A stretch of 64,000 nucleotides of DNA from Thermoproteota archaeon (GCA_029258925.1 JAPDJV010000020.1:62001-126000), one strand, 5' to 3'. Counted from the stretch's first letter, positions 17,587 to 26,669 are shown. Notes: generated from the letters alone by a model not told the origin. Numbers and translations: made by a program.

Positions 17587-18480
17587 TTGAAAAACATGAT
17601 CGATGAAGACAATGTAAATCTCAATAAAATCTTCAGTGAAATGGAGGAAGTTAAAGGAAATATTAGGAGATTTAAGGAAGAGAAGCAGAAACTATATGAA
17701 GAATTGGAGAAGCTCCTACAACGCAGGAAAGAATTAATTTCAGAGCATAAGAGCCTGATAGGGGAAATCAAAGAGCTTAGAAAGAAGAGAACGGAGCTCA
17801 TTAACAGCTTGAAAAAAATTAGAGAAGAAAAACGCAGGCTTGTTAAAAAGTTAAGGGGATTATCGAGCAGCCTCTCAGACCTAAGAGAACAGTATAAGTA
17901 CTATCAGAAAACCACCAATTTGGATCCTGCATCGATTAGGAGGATGATAGATAGCCTGGAATGGAAACAGCAAACGGAAGTATTAGACTTAGAAGAGGAA
18001 AAGAGGATTATACGCAAAGTCTTCGATTTAGAGAAGAAATTAGATGCAGCTTATAGGGCAGAGAAAATAAAGGAGGAAATAATGGAGTTAAAAGCTGATT
18101 TAACCGCTACTAGAATGGAACTAAATAGGATATCAAGCATTTACGAGGAGACTTCTAAAAATCTCAATGAAATATCTGGACACATTAACAAGCTCTCTAC
18201 TCAGATAGATTCCATCAGCAACGAGATAGCGGATTTAAACAAAGCGTTGGCTGAGGTAAAGGAGAAGATAGGTGAGAAGAATGAGAAGATAAGGAGCTTA
18301 ATAAACGAATTAGTTAGGTTAAGAGAGAGCTATAATAATGCTAGGAAGCTGCTTGAGAAAAAGAGAGCTAAGAGAATTATAGAAGAGAAGAGGAAGGCTA
18401 TATTGGAGAAAGCGAAGAGCAGGTCTAGGCTCTCCTTTGAGGAGCTTCAAATATTAATGGGCGAAGTAGGAGAAGAATAG
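17587..18480 (+). CDS. Archaeal coiled-coil protein (COG1340-like)
   Basis: 297 aa, almost entirely charged heptad-like coiled coil with Lys, Glu, Arg and Leu, for example KELRKKRTELINSLKK near 60. No nucleotide-binding head is present, so it is not an SMC protein itself. The length and composition match the uncharacterised archaeal coiled-coil family COG1340. The start is TTG after AGTGG; ATG at 17596 is an alternative. It lies 18 nt after acdB and 6 nt from the convergent uppS end. Confidence 0.75.
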   Translation: MKNMIDEDNVNLNKIFSEMEEVKGNIRRFKEEKQKLYEELEKLLQRRKELISEHKSLIGEIKELRKKRTELINSLKKIREEKRRLVKKLRGLSSSLSDLREQYKYYQKTTNLDPASIRRMIDSLEWKQQTEVLDLEEEKRIIRKVFDLEKKLDAAYRAEKIKEEIMELKADLTATRMELNRISSIYEETSKNLNEISGHINKLSTQIDSISNEIADLNKALAEVKEKIGEKNEKIRSLINELVRLRESYNNARKLLEKKRAKRIIEEKRKAILEKAKSRSRLSFEELQILMGEVGEE

Positions 18481-18486
18481 CCCTTC

Positions 18487-19299
18487 TTACTTTCCGAATC
18501 TTCTCTCTCTTTTCTGAAACGATCTTATTGCTCTCCAAAAATCTATTTTCCTGAATCCAGGCCAATACACGTCACAGAAGTAAAGCTCGGAATATGCTGA
18601 TTGCCAAAGTAGGAAACCACTTAACCTTTCTTCGCCACTAGTCCTTATTATTAGGTCTGGGTCTGGTTTAGGTAGATCTCTAGTATAGAGGTATTTAGAT
18701 ATCAAGTTTTCATTTATCTCCTCCAACTTTATTTTCCCATTTAAAGCATCTTCTACGAGCATTTTAACAGCATCGGTTATCTCTGCTCTTCCACCATAGC
18801 CTAGTGCTATATTCAAGTAGTGCGAATCGTAGTTTTCAGTTTCTTTCTCTACTCTCCGAACAAGATCTATGATGGATTCAGGAAGCATGTTCTTCCTACC
18901 AATAACTTTCACTCTAACCTTCTTCTCATGTATATGGGAGGACTCTGCTATTTCCTTAAATCCCCTCTCAAAGATTTTAAATAGCTCCTCCAGCTCTTTC
19001 TTATCACGATTCCTTAAATTCTCTGTTGATAAGGCATATATTGTCACTATTTTAACACCTAGCTCCCAACACCAGTTTAAAACATCTTTCACTTTATTAT
19101 ATCCATAATAGTGTCCCTTCCATGGCTCAATACCCAAAACGGTTGCCCACCTTCTATTTCCATCAGGTATTATAGCTATGTGCTCCGGTACGGGGCCATT
19201 CTTTATCTGTTGCCACAGCCACTTTTCATAGACTTTGTAAAGAGGCTTTAGTAGGGTGTTTGCCGTCCTAAATAGGAAATTATTGAACCTGCTTCCCAT
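18487..19299 (-). CDS. uppS: Polyprenyl diphosphate synthase (UppS family, cis-prenyltransferase)
   Basis: 270 aa. Makes long-chain cis-polyprenyl diphosphate, the precursor of the dolichol-type lipid carrier for protein glycosylation. The catalytic P-loop-like motif IPDGNRRWA is at 44-52; the C-terminal RTSGEERLSGFLLWQ and the ELYF segments are conserved in the family. An AGGTGAAT motif precedes the ATG. The divergent spacer to rps8e carries CTTAAAATAAT toward uppS. Confidence 0.94.
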   Translation of the reverse strand: MGSRFNNFLFRTANTLLKPLYKVYEKWLWQQIKNGPVPEHIAIIPDGNRRWATVLGIEPWKGHYYGYNKVKDVLNWCWELGVKIVTIYALSTENLRNRDKKELEELFKIFERGFKEIAESSHIHEKKVRVKVIGRKNMLPESIIDLVRRVEKETENYDSHYLNIALGYGGRAEITDAVKMLVEDALNGKIKLEEINENLISKYLYTRDLPKPDPDLIIRTSGEERLSGFLLWQSAYSELYFCDVYWPGFRKIDFWRAIRSFQKRERRFGK

Positions 19300-19344
19300 T
19301 CGCTATTCACCTGAGCTCTAGAACATACTATTATTTTAAGAATC

Positions 19345-19354
19345 TATATTTATA
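19345..19354 (+). promoter_or_regulatory. TATA-like box for rps8e
   Basis: TATATTTATA lies about 80 nt before the S8e start. The predicted transcript start is near 19376, leaving a leader of about 50 nt that ends in the AGGTGA ribosome-binding site. Confidence 0.5.
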
Positions 19355-19428
19355 TTGAATCTTTGAGAGTAAAAACTTTAAGTCACTGTTTGCCTTATTC
19401 CCCTAGACTGAACATTCAGGTGAATGAA

Positions 19429-19812
19429 GTGAGCTACTATCAAGGTAATGATTTGAGGAAGCCTACTGGAGGCTTGAAGTCTAGGAGTAGGGGTAAGAGA
19501 AAGTATGAGCTTGGCAGGCCTCCTATAGAGACATTACTAGGTAGTAGGGATGTACATAAAATAGTTAGAGTTAGAGGAGGGAACATTAAGGTTAAGCTTA
19601 AGTATACTGCATTCGCGAATGTTATAGATCCTGAAACTGGAAAAGCTAGGAAAGTGAGGATTCTTAAAGTACTAGAGGTTCCAGCTAATAGAGAATACGC
19701 TAGAAGAGGTATAATAGTTAAGGGTACAATTATTGCAACAGAGTTAGGAAAGGCAAGAGTAGTCTCAAGACCCGGACAGCACGGCGTAATTAACGCTGTA
19801 CTAATTAAGTGA
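19429..19812 (+). CDS. rps8e: Ribosomal protein S8e
   Basis: 127 aa small-subunit ribosomal protein. YYQGNDLRKPTGG near the N-terminus and the C-terminal RPGQHGVINAVLIK are family hallmarks. The reading frame is open for 22 more codons upstream, but the family begins just before YxGxDLRKPTGG. The GTG at 19429 lies 5 nt after AGGTGA, so I take it as the start. SRP19 follows 37 nt downstream. Confidence 0.93.
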   Translation: MSYYQGNDLRKPTGGLKSRSRGKRKYELGRPPIETLLGSRDVHKIVRVRGGNIKVKLKYTAFANVIDPETGKARKVRILKVLEVPANREYARRGIIVKGTIIATELGKARVVSRPGQHGVINAVLIK

Positions 19813-19849
19813 ATTATTATTTTATGGTACCGATTTATTTGTGGAGCTT

Positions 19850-20191
19850 ATGCCTATGTCTAGGGAGTATAGCGGGAAGAAAGTTGTTATATGGCCTGCA
19901 TATATAGATGCCAGTTTAACTAGATCGAAGGGAAGAAAAATCCCTATGAAATACGCTGTGAAAAATCCTAGAATAGAGGAGCTACTTGAAGCAGCAAGAA
20001 AACTGGGATTAAACCCCATAGTCGAGGAGATGGCCTATCCGAAATTCTGGTGGCGTTATAAAGAAAGAGTTATAATAGATAAAGTAGAGAGAAAAAAAGA
20101 TTTACTTATAAAAATATCTACCATAATTAAAGAGGAAAGGGAAAGGAAGCGGGCCAGAAGACATACCTCTATTTCTAGTAAATCTATGTAA
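19850..20191 (+). CDS. srp19: Signal recognition particle protein SRP19
   Basis: About 114 aa; binds helices 6 and 8 of the SRP RNA to enable SRP54 loading. VVIWPAYIDASLTRSKGRKI and the LGLNP...FWWRYKERVII segments are diagnostic. Start at ATG 19850 (after GTGGAG) or 19856. The C-terminal tail is lysine and arginine rich. It is probably cotranscribed with rps8e. Confidence 0.93.
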   Translation: MPMSREYSGKKVVIWPAYIDASLTRSKGRKIPMKYAVKNPRIEELLEAARKLGLNPIVEEMAYPKFWWRYKERVIIDKVERKKDLLIKISTIIKEERERKRARRHTSISSKSM

Positions 20192-20225
20192 TCTTAAAAA
20201 GTGCCCCAACACCAGTTTAAGCACT

Positions 20226-20237
20226 CTATTTAAATAG
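20226..20237 (+). promoter_or_regulatory. Palindromic TATA box for gar1-tfb
   Basis: CTATTTAAATAG, a perfect palindrome, lies 107 nt before gar1 in a 152-nt spacer. A leader of about 80 nt follows, ending in two purine-rich GGGAGG/GGAGG motifs (about 20310-20330) before the gar1 ATG. Confidence 0.5.
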
Positions 20238-20343
20238 GTAATTCAAGCCTCTACTTGATATCCTTCTGTGAAAGAGATTAAAACTAAACCCTTATAGTAA
20301 TACCCAAGGGAGGTAAGCCTCTGGAGGTAATAGGTAGTTAGAA

Positions 20344-20619
20344 ATGCGAAAACTAGGTAGACCACTTCACACGGTTAAGAGAAGGGTAGTAATTGTAGAA
20401 ATGGAGGAGAGAAAGCCCATCATTGGGGCATCAGTTTATGATTACAACTTGAGACTTGTTGGAAAAATCGTAGATATCATTGGACCTGTGAAAAAACCTT
20501 ATGCTGTTGTAAGGCCTTTAGAAAAAAAGTTTTTGGAAAGCATGGCTTCCTCTCCTAAACTTTACTATGAGACTAGGCCTCGAAGATTTTTACCCAAACG
20601 TAGGAGGCGAGGGAGGTAA
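20344..20619 (+). CDS. gar1: H/ACA RNP protein Gar1
   Basis: 91 aa subunit of the pseudouridylation-guide RNP with Cbf5, Nop10 and L7Ae; it helps substrate turnover. The beta-barrel core contains VYDYNLRLVGKIVDIIGPVKKPYAVVRP-like sequence (residues about 32-58; written here only in outline) and the C-terminus is a short basic tail. The stop overlaps the TFB start by 1 nt (TAATG). Pairing of gar1 with tfb is common in archaea. Confidence 0.92.
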   Translation: MRKLGRPLHTVKRRVVIVEMEERKPIIGASVYDYNLRLVGKIVDIIGPVKKPYAVVRPLEKKFLESMASSPKLYYETRPRRFLPKRRRRGR

Positions 20620-21518
20620 TGAAATGTCCCGAATGCGGCTCATATAACGTAATATACTTTCCAGATAGGGGAGAATATGTATGTGGCGCGTGTGGACTTG
20701 TCCTAAGTGAGAGAACTGTTGATAGAGGTCCTGAATGGAGGGTTTTCACTCCCGAACAAAGACTAAGGAAAAGTAGAGTGGGAGCGCCGGAGACTTACAG
20801 GATTCATGATAGAGGATTAACAACAACTATTGACTGGAAGAACAAAGATTATTCGGGCAAAGTAATATCAGGTTTAGGATATTTAAGAGCTAAGAAGCTC
20901 AGAAGGCTTCAGAGGAGGATTAGAATTTCTGGTAGTACCGAGAGGAAAATGGTTCAAATACTCTCTAAAATAAATAGAACAGTAGCAACCTTAGGTCTCC
21001 CAGAATCAGTTCTGGAAGAAGCTTCAAGGATCGCCAGGATGATAGTAGATGCAAAGCTCGTTAGAGGTAGGTTTATAGACAATTATGTTGCAGCTGCAAT
21101 ATATGCTGCATGCAGATTTCAGAAAGTAAATAGAACGTTAGATGACATTGCTAGAAAGATCGGTGTTCCAAAGAAGAGCGCTGCTCAAGCATATAGGAAA
21201 ATCTACAAACTATTTAAAGAAAAACCTCCAATACTAAGACCTCAAGAATACATTCCCAAACTTGTGAGTAGCCTCAAGCTTCCTGCAGTAGTTCAGACCA
21301 AGGCTGCAGAGATTTTAAAGCTAGCCCGTGAGAGAGGACTGACGGCTGGTAAAGGTCCGATAGGACTAGCTGCAGCTTCAATATATTGTGCCAGCGTATT
21401 TCTCGACTTTAAGAAAACCCAAAGAGAGATCGCTGAGAAGGCTAATGTAACTGAAGTAACTGTGAGGAACAGGTACAAGGAGATAATAGACTACTTCATG
21501 ATAAGGGTAAATCTTTAA
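20619..21518 (+). CDS. tfb: Transcription initiation factor B (TFB)
   Basis: 299 aa TFIIB homologue that recruits RNA polymerase to TBP-bound promoters. N-terminal zinc ribbon with Cys at 3, 6, 22 and 25; B-reader region with DRGPEWR; then two cyclin folds, the second ending in REIAEKANVTEVTVRNRYKE. Complete, with no missing zinc ligand. Translationally coupled to gar1. Confidence 0.96.
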   Translation: MKCPECGSYNVIYFPDRGEYVCGACGLVLSERTVDRGPEWRVFTPEQRLRKSRVGAPETYRIHDRGLTTTIDWKNKDYSGKVISGLGYLRAKKLRRLQRRIRISGSTERKMVQILSKINRTVATLGLPESVLEEASRIARMIVDAKLVRGRFIDNYVAAAIYAACRFQKVNRTLDDIARKIGVPKKSAAQAYRKIYKLFKEKPPILRPQEYIPKLVSSLKLPAVVQTKAAEILKLARERGLTAGKGPIGLAAASIYCASVFLDFKKTQREIAEKANVTEVTVRNRYKEIIDYFMIRVNL

Positions 21519-21578
21519 TTAGTTTCTGAAGTCCAGCATTCAACTACTCTTCCTAAGATTTAGTGTATTCTAAGAATA

Positions 21579-21589
21579 GATTATATATG
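21579..21589 (+). promoter_or_regulatory. TATA-like box for the TFE-beta gene
   Basis: GATTATATATG in the 172-nt spacer after tfb. The predicted start of transcription is near 21610, giving a leader of about 80 nt before the GGGAGGT ribosome-binding motif. Confidence 0.45.
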
Positions 21590-21690
21590 TCTATTTCCAT
21601 TTTATGTAACTAGATAAAGTGGCTTAATGCGGCATCAAACCATGTTACTATAGATTAAGGAAAGTTGTAGATTAGAGGGAGGTAGTAAAA

Positions 21691-22074
21691 GTGTTGAGTA
21701 GAGGAAAAATGACACCCCTAGAGAAGAAGGCTTACGAAATCATAGTAAAAGCTGGCGATAAGGGAGTTCTGCAGAGCGATCTATGGAAGCTTTTAGGAGT
21801 AGATAGTAGGGAGGGCTCCAGAATAGCAATAAGACTAGCTAAGAAGGGTTTCATTCATAGAGAACCTGTAATAAAAGATGGGCGGAAAACCTTTAGATTA
21901 CTAGCTAAAATCAAGGCTCCTCCGCCCGTTAAAGTAGATGATGTGATAGACGTGCCATGTTTCACGTGTATGGACTACAATAAGTGTAATGCTGGAAGTT
22001 TCCTTAACCCAGCCACTTGTAGAAAGCTGACTGAATGGATTTTGGAGGAAGTTGAGAGGAAGAAAAGATTATAA
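21691..22074 (+). CDS. tfeB: Archaeal TFE-beta (RPC34/RPC39-like) Fe-S transcription factor
   Basis: 127 aa. N-terminal winged helix (about 10-72) followed by a cysteine cluster C90-x2-C93-x5-C99-x10-C110 inside PCFTCMDYNKC...NPATC. This layout matches the archaeal RPC34 homologue, known as TFE-beta, whose [4Fe-4S] cluster is required for activity with TFE-alpha in promoter opening. The GTG start follows GGGAGGT. Location next to tfb supports a role in transcription initiation. Confidence 0.88.
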   Translation: MLSRGKMTPLEKKAYEIIVKAGDKGVLQSDLWKLLGVDSREGSRIAIRLAKKGFIHREPVIKDGRKTFRLLAKIKAPPPVKVDDVIDVPCFTCMDYNKCNAGSFLNPATCRKLTEWILEEVERKKRL

Positions 22075-22195
22075 TGATTCTTAAATGTAAGGTAAAATCA
22101 ATGAGTTGATATATTGGAATTAATTGTTCTAGTAGTAGATGATTATATAATGAATTCCATAAAAACTTCGTTCAATAGTCATAACACGTATCGTT

Positions 22196-22933
22196 TTACC
22201 TCATGAATGAAAGTAAGGAGGTCTGCTTTATTTTTTCGATGTTTATAGTAGTTATACTCTTTCTAGCAGGTAGAGCGATGTTATATACTTTCGTTTTTCC
22301 AAGGACTACTTCAGTTTTCTTAGAGTTATGTGCATGCCCATGAAAAGCTAGGGGGATTCCAACTTTTAGCAATACTTTCTCAAGCCTTCTTGACCCCATC
22401 TCAGGCCAAGCATATCTCGGCTCGCCTAGTAGTGTCAGGTACGTGACGGAGTAATGGGATACAAGTACTGTTGTATCTGCCGAAGACAACGATTTCTTAA
22501 GAAGAAATTCCACTTTTTTAACTCTTGAAGAATATATTTCCTCTATTCCCGGAATGTTCTTTCTCTGCCACTTAGTTGGTCTATCTAAACATCCCCTAGT
22601 TCCAACAAATCCTATTCTCACATCGTCAACTTCCAATATCAGTAATTCATCATCTAACCATGTTATCTCAGGGTATTCATCAATGAGCCTCTTCTTCACA
22701 TCATCGTATTCCTCGTTTCCGAACACTGAAAGTATTTTGACCTCTTTGCCTAAACACTCTAGGGTGACTTTGACGATAGGTCTAAGCGACTCCACATTAC
22801 CCTTATAAACCATATCTCCTCCGAAAATTATTAGATTACCAAAATTCTCTACACTTATTTTCTTCAATGCCTCGAGGTATAGATTGTAATATTTTGCTCC
22901 GTGAACATCCGATACCGCCAGTATCGAAACCAC
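22196..22933 (-). CDS. Calcineurin-like metallophosphoesterase
   Basis: 245 aa. Metal-binding motifs in order: SDVH at 8-11, GGDM near 39, GNEEY near 73 (GNHD equivalent with Glu-Glu), VSHYS near 160 and GHAHN near 199. The residue after GN is Glu rather than His, a variation seen in some members. The physiological substrate is unknown. It converges with tfeB across a 121-nt spacer with no obvious feature. Confidence 0.85.
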   Translation of the reverse strand: MVSILAVSDVHGAKYYNLYLEALKKISVENFGNLIIFGGDMVYKGNVESLRPIVKVTLECLGKEVKILSVFGNEEYDDVKKRLIDEYPEITWLDDELLILEVDDVRIGFVGTRGCLDRPTKWQRKNIPGIEEIYSSRVKKVEFLLKKSLSSADTTVLVSHYSVTYLTLLGEPRYAWPEMGSRRLEKVLLKVGIPLAFHGHAHNSKKTEVVLGKTKVYNIALPARKSITTINIEKIKQTSLLSFMR

Positions 22934-22983
22934 CTTAAAGCACTTCCCACGCTTTTACATCATAGTAAAATCATATGAGGCAT

Positions 22984-22993
22984 CTTTTATATA
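22984..22993 (+). promoter_or_regulatory. TATA box for the zinc-ribbon gene
   Basis: CTTTTATATA, about 60 nt before ATG 23046. Predicted transcript start is near 23016 with a leader that ends in GGGGAG. Confidence 0.55.
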
Positions 22994-23045
22994 CGTGGTG
23001 CTATTCTAGATCATTAGCTGTTGAAACGGAGAGTTAAGGGGGAGC

Positions 23046-23267
23046 ATGATGTCTGTTGGAAGAATAGCCGGAGCTGCTGCAATGGGTAACTTAGGATGGG
23101 TTAGAGTTAGATGCAAGCTCTGCGGAACATGGATTCTTATCACTAAGGAAGAATACTATGTCTGTCCTAACTGCGAAAAGAGGTTTAATGCAACATTTTG
23201 TGCACCATGTGCTAAGAAAATACACTATAGGTGTCCCTACTGTCGCTCAGAATTAAAATTTGCGTAA
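23046..23267 (+). CDS. Small zinc-ribbon protein
   Basis: 73 aa with four CxxC pairs: CKLC 23-26, CPNC 40-43, CAPC 52-55 and CPYC 63-66, enough for two zinc sites. Two consecutive ATGs follow GGGGAG; the second has better spacing. No other domain. It could be a nucleic-acid or protein-interaction module; no specific function is recognised. The next gene starts 24 nt later. Confidence 0.75.
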   Translation: MMSVGRIAGAAAMGNLGWVRVRCKLCGTWILITKEEYYVCPNCEKRFNATFCAPCAKKIHYRCPYCRSELKFA

Positions 23268-23291
23268 AGAGATATTATAAGAGGGATTATA

Positions 23292-23723
23292 TTGTCGTCC
23301 ACACTAGTTCAGGGAGTAGAGGAAGTTTGGATAGATGAAAATACTCGCGGTCTAATAATCTCGATAAGCGAGTCCCCACTTGTAATTTTCAACATTGATG
23401 TCTACTATCCTAGCTGGCCCTTTAAGGTGGATGAGAGGCTTAGTGTGGACAATTTGAGCTTAGTATACTATCGCTCTACAGTTAAAGAAGTATTAGGTGA
23501 TGGAGACGTAGGCGAGAATGTAGAGTTCATTGGAGTTATTGTTAATGGAAAAAGTCAGATCATAGGGGTTAGACTGTGGATCAATAAGAGGAGACTTCAA
23601 CAAATATTAAGTGACTTAAAGACTTATTTAAATAAGATTATAAATTATATAGAAAATAAGCGTGGAGCTCTGGGAGAATCTGATGAATATCCCGAAGGTA
23701 TCTATAATAGTGCCAACCTATAA
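23292..23723 (+). CDS. Conserved hypothetical protein
   Basis: 143 aa, unknown. TTG start 6 nt after GAGGGA. The N-terminal 100 residues look like a beta-rich domain (GLIISISESPLVIFNIDVYY). The C-terminus overlaps the start of the GT2 gene by 41 nt in another frame. It is probably part of the operon 23046-24731 ending in a glycosyltransferase and a small membrane protein. Confidence 0.6.
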   Translation: MSSTLVQGVEEVWIDENTRGLIISISESPLVIFNIDVYYPSWPFKVDERLSVDNLSLVYYRSTVKEVLGDGDVGENVEFIGVIVNGKSQIIGVRLWINKRRLQQILSDLKTYLNKIINYIENKRGALGESDEYPEGIYNSANL

Positions 23724-24390
23724 TGAGGGAAAGAACATAGGCCCACTATTGGAAAATATAATGCGTTCGATGAGTAAAGTAGCGCACGAAATTATAGTAG
23801 TAGATGATAGCAGTGTTGATGAAACTAGAGAGGTTGTAAGAAAATACATGGAGACATATTCATTTATTAAATTACTTGAAAGACCTAGGAAAATGGGATT
23901 GGGCTCGGCTTATAAGGATGGGTTCACTATGTCTATAGGTAAGATAATCGTAACTATGGACGCTGACTTAAGCCATAATCCAATATACTTGTTGAATATG
24001 GTGAGAAAGCTCGTGGAGGAAAAATATGATGTTATCTTGGGAAGCAGGTACATTCAAGGCGGTGTTATTGAAGGATGGCCTATATCCAGGAAAATAACTA
24101 GTCGTGTAGCTAATACTGTGGCGAGATTGGTTTTGGACATACCTGTGAAGGACGCAACAACAGGTTATAGAGTGTATACAAGAGAAGCCTTCGATTTCGT
24201 TAGAAGGAGAAGTACTTGTCATCACTATGATTTCCAAATAGAGTCTTTATACATTTTAGTAAAGAACGGCTTTAAAATTGGGGAGTATCCAATAAAATTC
24301 GTTAATAGAAAACTTGGCAGATCCAAGCTTAACATAAAGGAAATATACTCGTTTTTATTGACAATACTAAAGCTGAGGGCTAGACGATGA
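23683..24390 (+). CDS. GT2 glycosyltransferase, dolichol-phosphate mannosyltransferase-like
   Basis: 235 aa soluble family 2 glycosyltransferase. VSIIVPTYNEGKNI near the N-terminus, DDSSVD near 45, the catalytic DADLSHNP near 93 and the C-terminal GRSKLN segment match DPM synthases, which load mannose or glucose on polyprenyl phosphate. ATG at 23683 follows GGGAGA. It overlaps the SMR-like gene by 4 nt; together they suggest production and flipping of a lipid-linked sugar. The sugar is not determined. Confidence 0.88.
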   Translation: MNIPKVSIIVPTYNEGKNIGPLLENIMRSMSKVAHEIIVVDDSSVDETREVVRKYMETYSFIKLLERPRKMGLGSAYKDGFTMSIGKIIVTMDADLSHNPIYLLNMVRKLVEEKYDVILGSRYIQGGVIEGWPISRKITSRVANTVARLVLDIPVKDATTGYRVYTREAFDFVRRRSTCHHYDFQIESLYILVKNGFKIGEYPIKFVNRKLGRSKLNIKEIYSFLLTILKLRARR

Positions 24391-24731
24391 TCAGGGTGGG
24401 AATAATCTTAGTTTTAATATCAACACTTTTAGGAGCATTTGGACAGTACTTCTTCAAGCTTGGTGCGGAAAGCGCCAAGTCTAGCAATATATTGGATTTA
24501 ATGTTGAATAAAAGTACGATAATAGGAGTGGTCCTGTACGGTGTGGCAACAGTATTATATGTAGCAGCCTTGAAAAATGAGGATTTAACGACTCTCGCGC
24601 CTCTAATAGCCTTAAGCTATTTGTGGGCCACTATTCTGGGAGTAGTGTTATTAAATGAGGTTGTGTCCCTGTGGAAGTGGATTGGTATATTACTGATAGT
24701 ATTGGGGGCACTCATCATTATAAGAGGATGA
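24387..24731 (+). CDS. SMR/EmrE-like small membrane protein with four TM helices
   Basis: 114 aa with four hydrophobic segments (about 3-22, 35-56, 62-85, 92-112) and the EamA/SMR pattern GQYFFKLGAE at the end of TM1. ATGA overlap with the GT2 gene implies coupled translation. By analogy with ArnE/ArnF-type subunits next to polyprenyl-phosphate glycosyltransferases it may flip the lipid-linked sugar, but multidrug-type export cannot be excluded. Confidence 0.8.
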   Translation: MIRVGIILVLISTLLGAFGQYFFKLGAESAKSSNILDLMLNKSTIIGVVLYGVATVLYVAALKNEDLTTLAPLIALSYLWATILGVVLLNEVVSLWKWIGILLIVLGALIIIRG

Positions 24732-24740
24732 GTAAGAAAC

Positions 24741-26657
24741 TTACTCTTGGTTAAGTAACTCCTTAATCTTGTTTCTAACTATTTCAGCCACTATTCTTCC
24801 GTCTACTTTTCCCCTGAACTCCTTCATTACGATACCCATTATCCTCTTAAACGCTTTATGACCGAGAGCCTTGACTTCCTCCCGATGAGCTTGTATCACT
24901 TCTTCAACTCTTCTCTCGACAACTTCCATGCTGACGGGTCTGATTCCAAGAGATTTGATTGCGTCCTCTATACTACACTCCGGGTTCTCGGCAATCCATG
25001 AGAGGACATCTTCGAATGACTCCTTGGGCAACATTCCATTAACATAACAATTGAATAATTGATCTATATGTGAGTCTTCTATATTCCCTACTGGTACGCC
25101 ATCCTTCCTCAAAGCTTTGAGCAGACTTACAATAGTTGATGCAATTAGTGTTGGAGGCACGCTCCTATATTTCTCAGCGAGGTATTCGAATAAGTCGAGT
25201 CTATATGATGATAATACTTGTCTAGCTAAATCATCGCTGAGCCCGTACTCTCTTACAAATCTCTCGTACTTCTCCTCAGGTTTTTCAGGTACCATTTTAT
25301 AAGCCTTCTCTATAAGCTCCGGCGTTATCTCTATCAAGGGGATATCTGTTTCGGGGTACATTCTTGCTGCTCCAGGTTGGGGTCTCAGATATCTCGTGGT
25401 CCCATCGGGATTAGCTCCCCTAGTTTCCTTAGGAATACCGTCGAAGGCTTCTCTAGCCCTATCCGCAACGGATTTGAGCCCCTCTATCGCCTTATATTCT
25501 TCGTCAGCTATCAACACTATCGCATCTCTTGAGGGATCTGCTCCCATTTTCTCGTATAATCTATTTACTTCGGCTTCGGAGATGCCATATGCTGGTAGCT
25601 CGTCTGTGTGGAATAATCCTTTAACATCTGCCCAGAATCTAGCATAGTCAGCAAGTTCTGTTCCGAATCTTCTTCCAGGTTGTAACTCTTTTCCAACAAT
25701 CCCTTTGAATCCTGGAAGCTTTAATGCCATCACTTTTCCACCCTTCTTCAGAACCTTCCTTATAACTTTACATTTAGTGTTAGCGAATATTTCAGATACG
25801 TCAATAATATCGTAGTTAATCATATCTTTAGATAATCCTCTTTTCTTCAACTCCTCTCTTATTTCAAGAAGTCTCAATTGCCTCAGGGCCTCGTATTCCA
25901 CAACCTTTGATATTAATTCAAGTTTCTGAACTCCCTTGATTTCCACTTTCTCTCCTCCTTTAATCGATACGTTTAGATCTTGCCTTATTGTTCCTAAGCC
26001 CCTTTTCACCCTTCCAGTCATCCTGAGGTATTGGCCTATCTTATATGCGACTCTCTCGGCTTGCTCTGGTGTGTGAATATCTGGAGTTGTCGCGATTTCA
26101 ATTAATGGTATCCCCAGTCTATCCAGTCTATATACGACAGCTTTCCCCCTCTCCTCTATTTTCCTCGCGGCATCCTCTTCCAGACATATGGTCTGTATAC
26201 CTACCCTCCCCTCCTCGTCCTCAATCCATCCGCCCATAGCTACTATTGCTGTTCTCTGGAAGCCCGTCGTATTGGATCCATCTATAACGATTTTCCTCAT
26301 TACGTGGACTTCGTCTACAACCCTTGCATTTAACATGAGAGAAATGATTATTGCTGTCAGGAGAGCTTCCATGTTGAGCATATGGGGTGGTTCTTCATCT
26401 GCTTCGACAAGGCAGCAGGCTTGTTCAACTGCTTCGTAGACGTAGTATCTTCCTCTCTTCCACTCAAATAGAGCAGCTACATCGACTTCTCCGAGTTCAC
26501 TTAGAGTAGGCCTAAGCCTTCTAATTAATACCCGGCTTTCCGGCTCATTCACCAAGACTGTGCTACAATTACAGAAGAGCTTGTGCTTTGTATCTAATTG
26601 CTGGTGTAGTTCTAGGCCTACTCTTAACCCTATTTTCTTCCAATCGTAAACCTGCAT
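24741..26657 (-). CDS. gatE: Glu-tRNA(Gln) amidotransferase subunit E
   Basis: About 638 aa. With GatD converts Glu-tRNA(Gln) to Gln-tRNA(Gln); GatE is the GatB-like kinase/transamidase with an inserted AspRS-like GAD domain and a C-terminal YqeY-like tail (EEVIQAHREEVKALG, EFRGKVDGRIV). The N-terminus VGLELHQQLDTKHKLFCNCS is diagnostic. ATG 26657 lies 6 nt after GGTGAT; upstream ATG and GTG codons at 26666 and 26672 are alternatives. A hairpin covers the gatD-gatE junction. Confidence 0.96.
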   Translation of the reverse strand: MQVYDWKKIGLRVGLELHQQLDTKHKLFCNCSTVLVNEPESRVLIRRLRPTLSELGEVDVAALFEWKRGRYYVYEAVEQACCLVEADEEPPHMLNMEALLTAIIISLMLNARVVDEVHVMRKIVIDGSNTTGFQRTAIVAMGGWIEDEEGRVGIQTICLEEDAARKIEERGKAVVYRLDRLGIPLIEIATTPDIHTPEQAERVAYKIGQYLRMTGRVKRGLGTIRQDLNVSIKGGEKVEIKGVQKLELISKVVEYEALRQLRLLEIREELKKRGLSKDMINYDIIDVSEIFANTKCKVIRKVLKKGGKVMALKLPGFKGIVGKELQPGRRFGTELADYARFWADVKGLFHTDELPAYGISEAEVNRLYEKMGADPSRDAIVLIADEEYKAIEGLKSVADRAREAFDGIPKETRGANPDGTTRYLRPQPGAARMYPETDIPLIEITPELIEKAYKMVPEKPEEKYERFVREYGLSDDLARQVLSSYRLDLFEYLAEKYRSVPPTLIASTIVSLLKALRKDGVPVGNIEDSHIDQLFNCYVNGMLPKESFEDVLSWIAENPECSIEDAIKSLGIRPVSMEVVERRVEEVIQAHREEVKALGHKAFKRIMGIVMKEFRGKVDGRIVAEIVRNKIKELLNQE

Positions 26658-26669
26658 ACCGTACATCAC

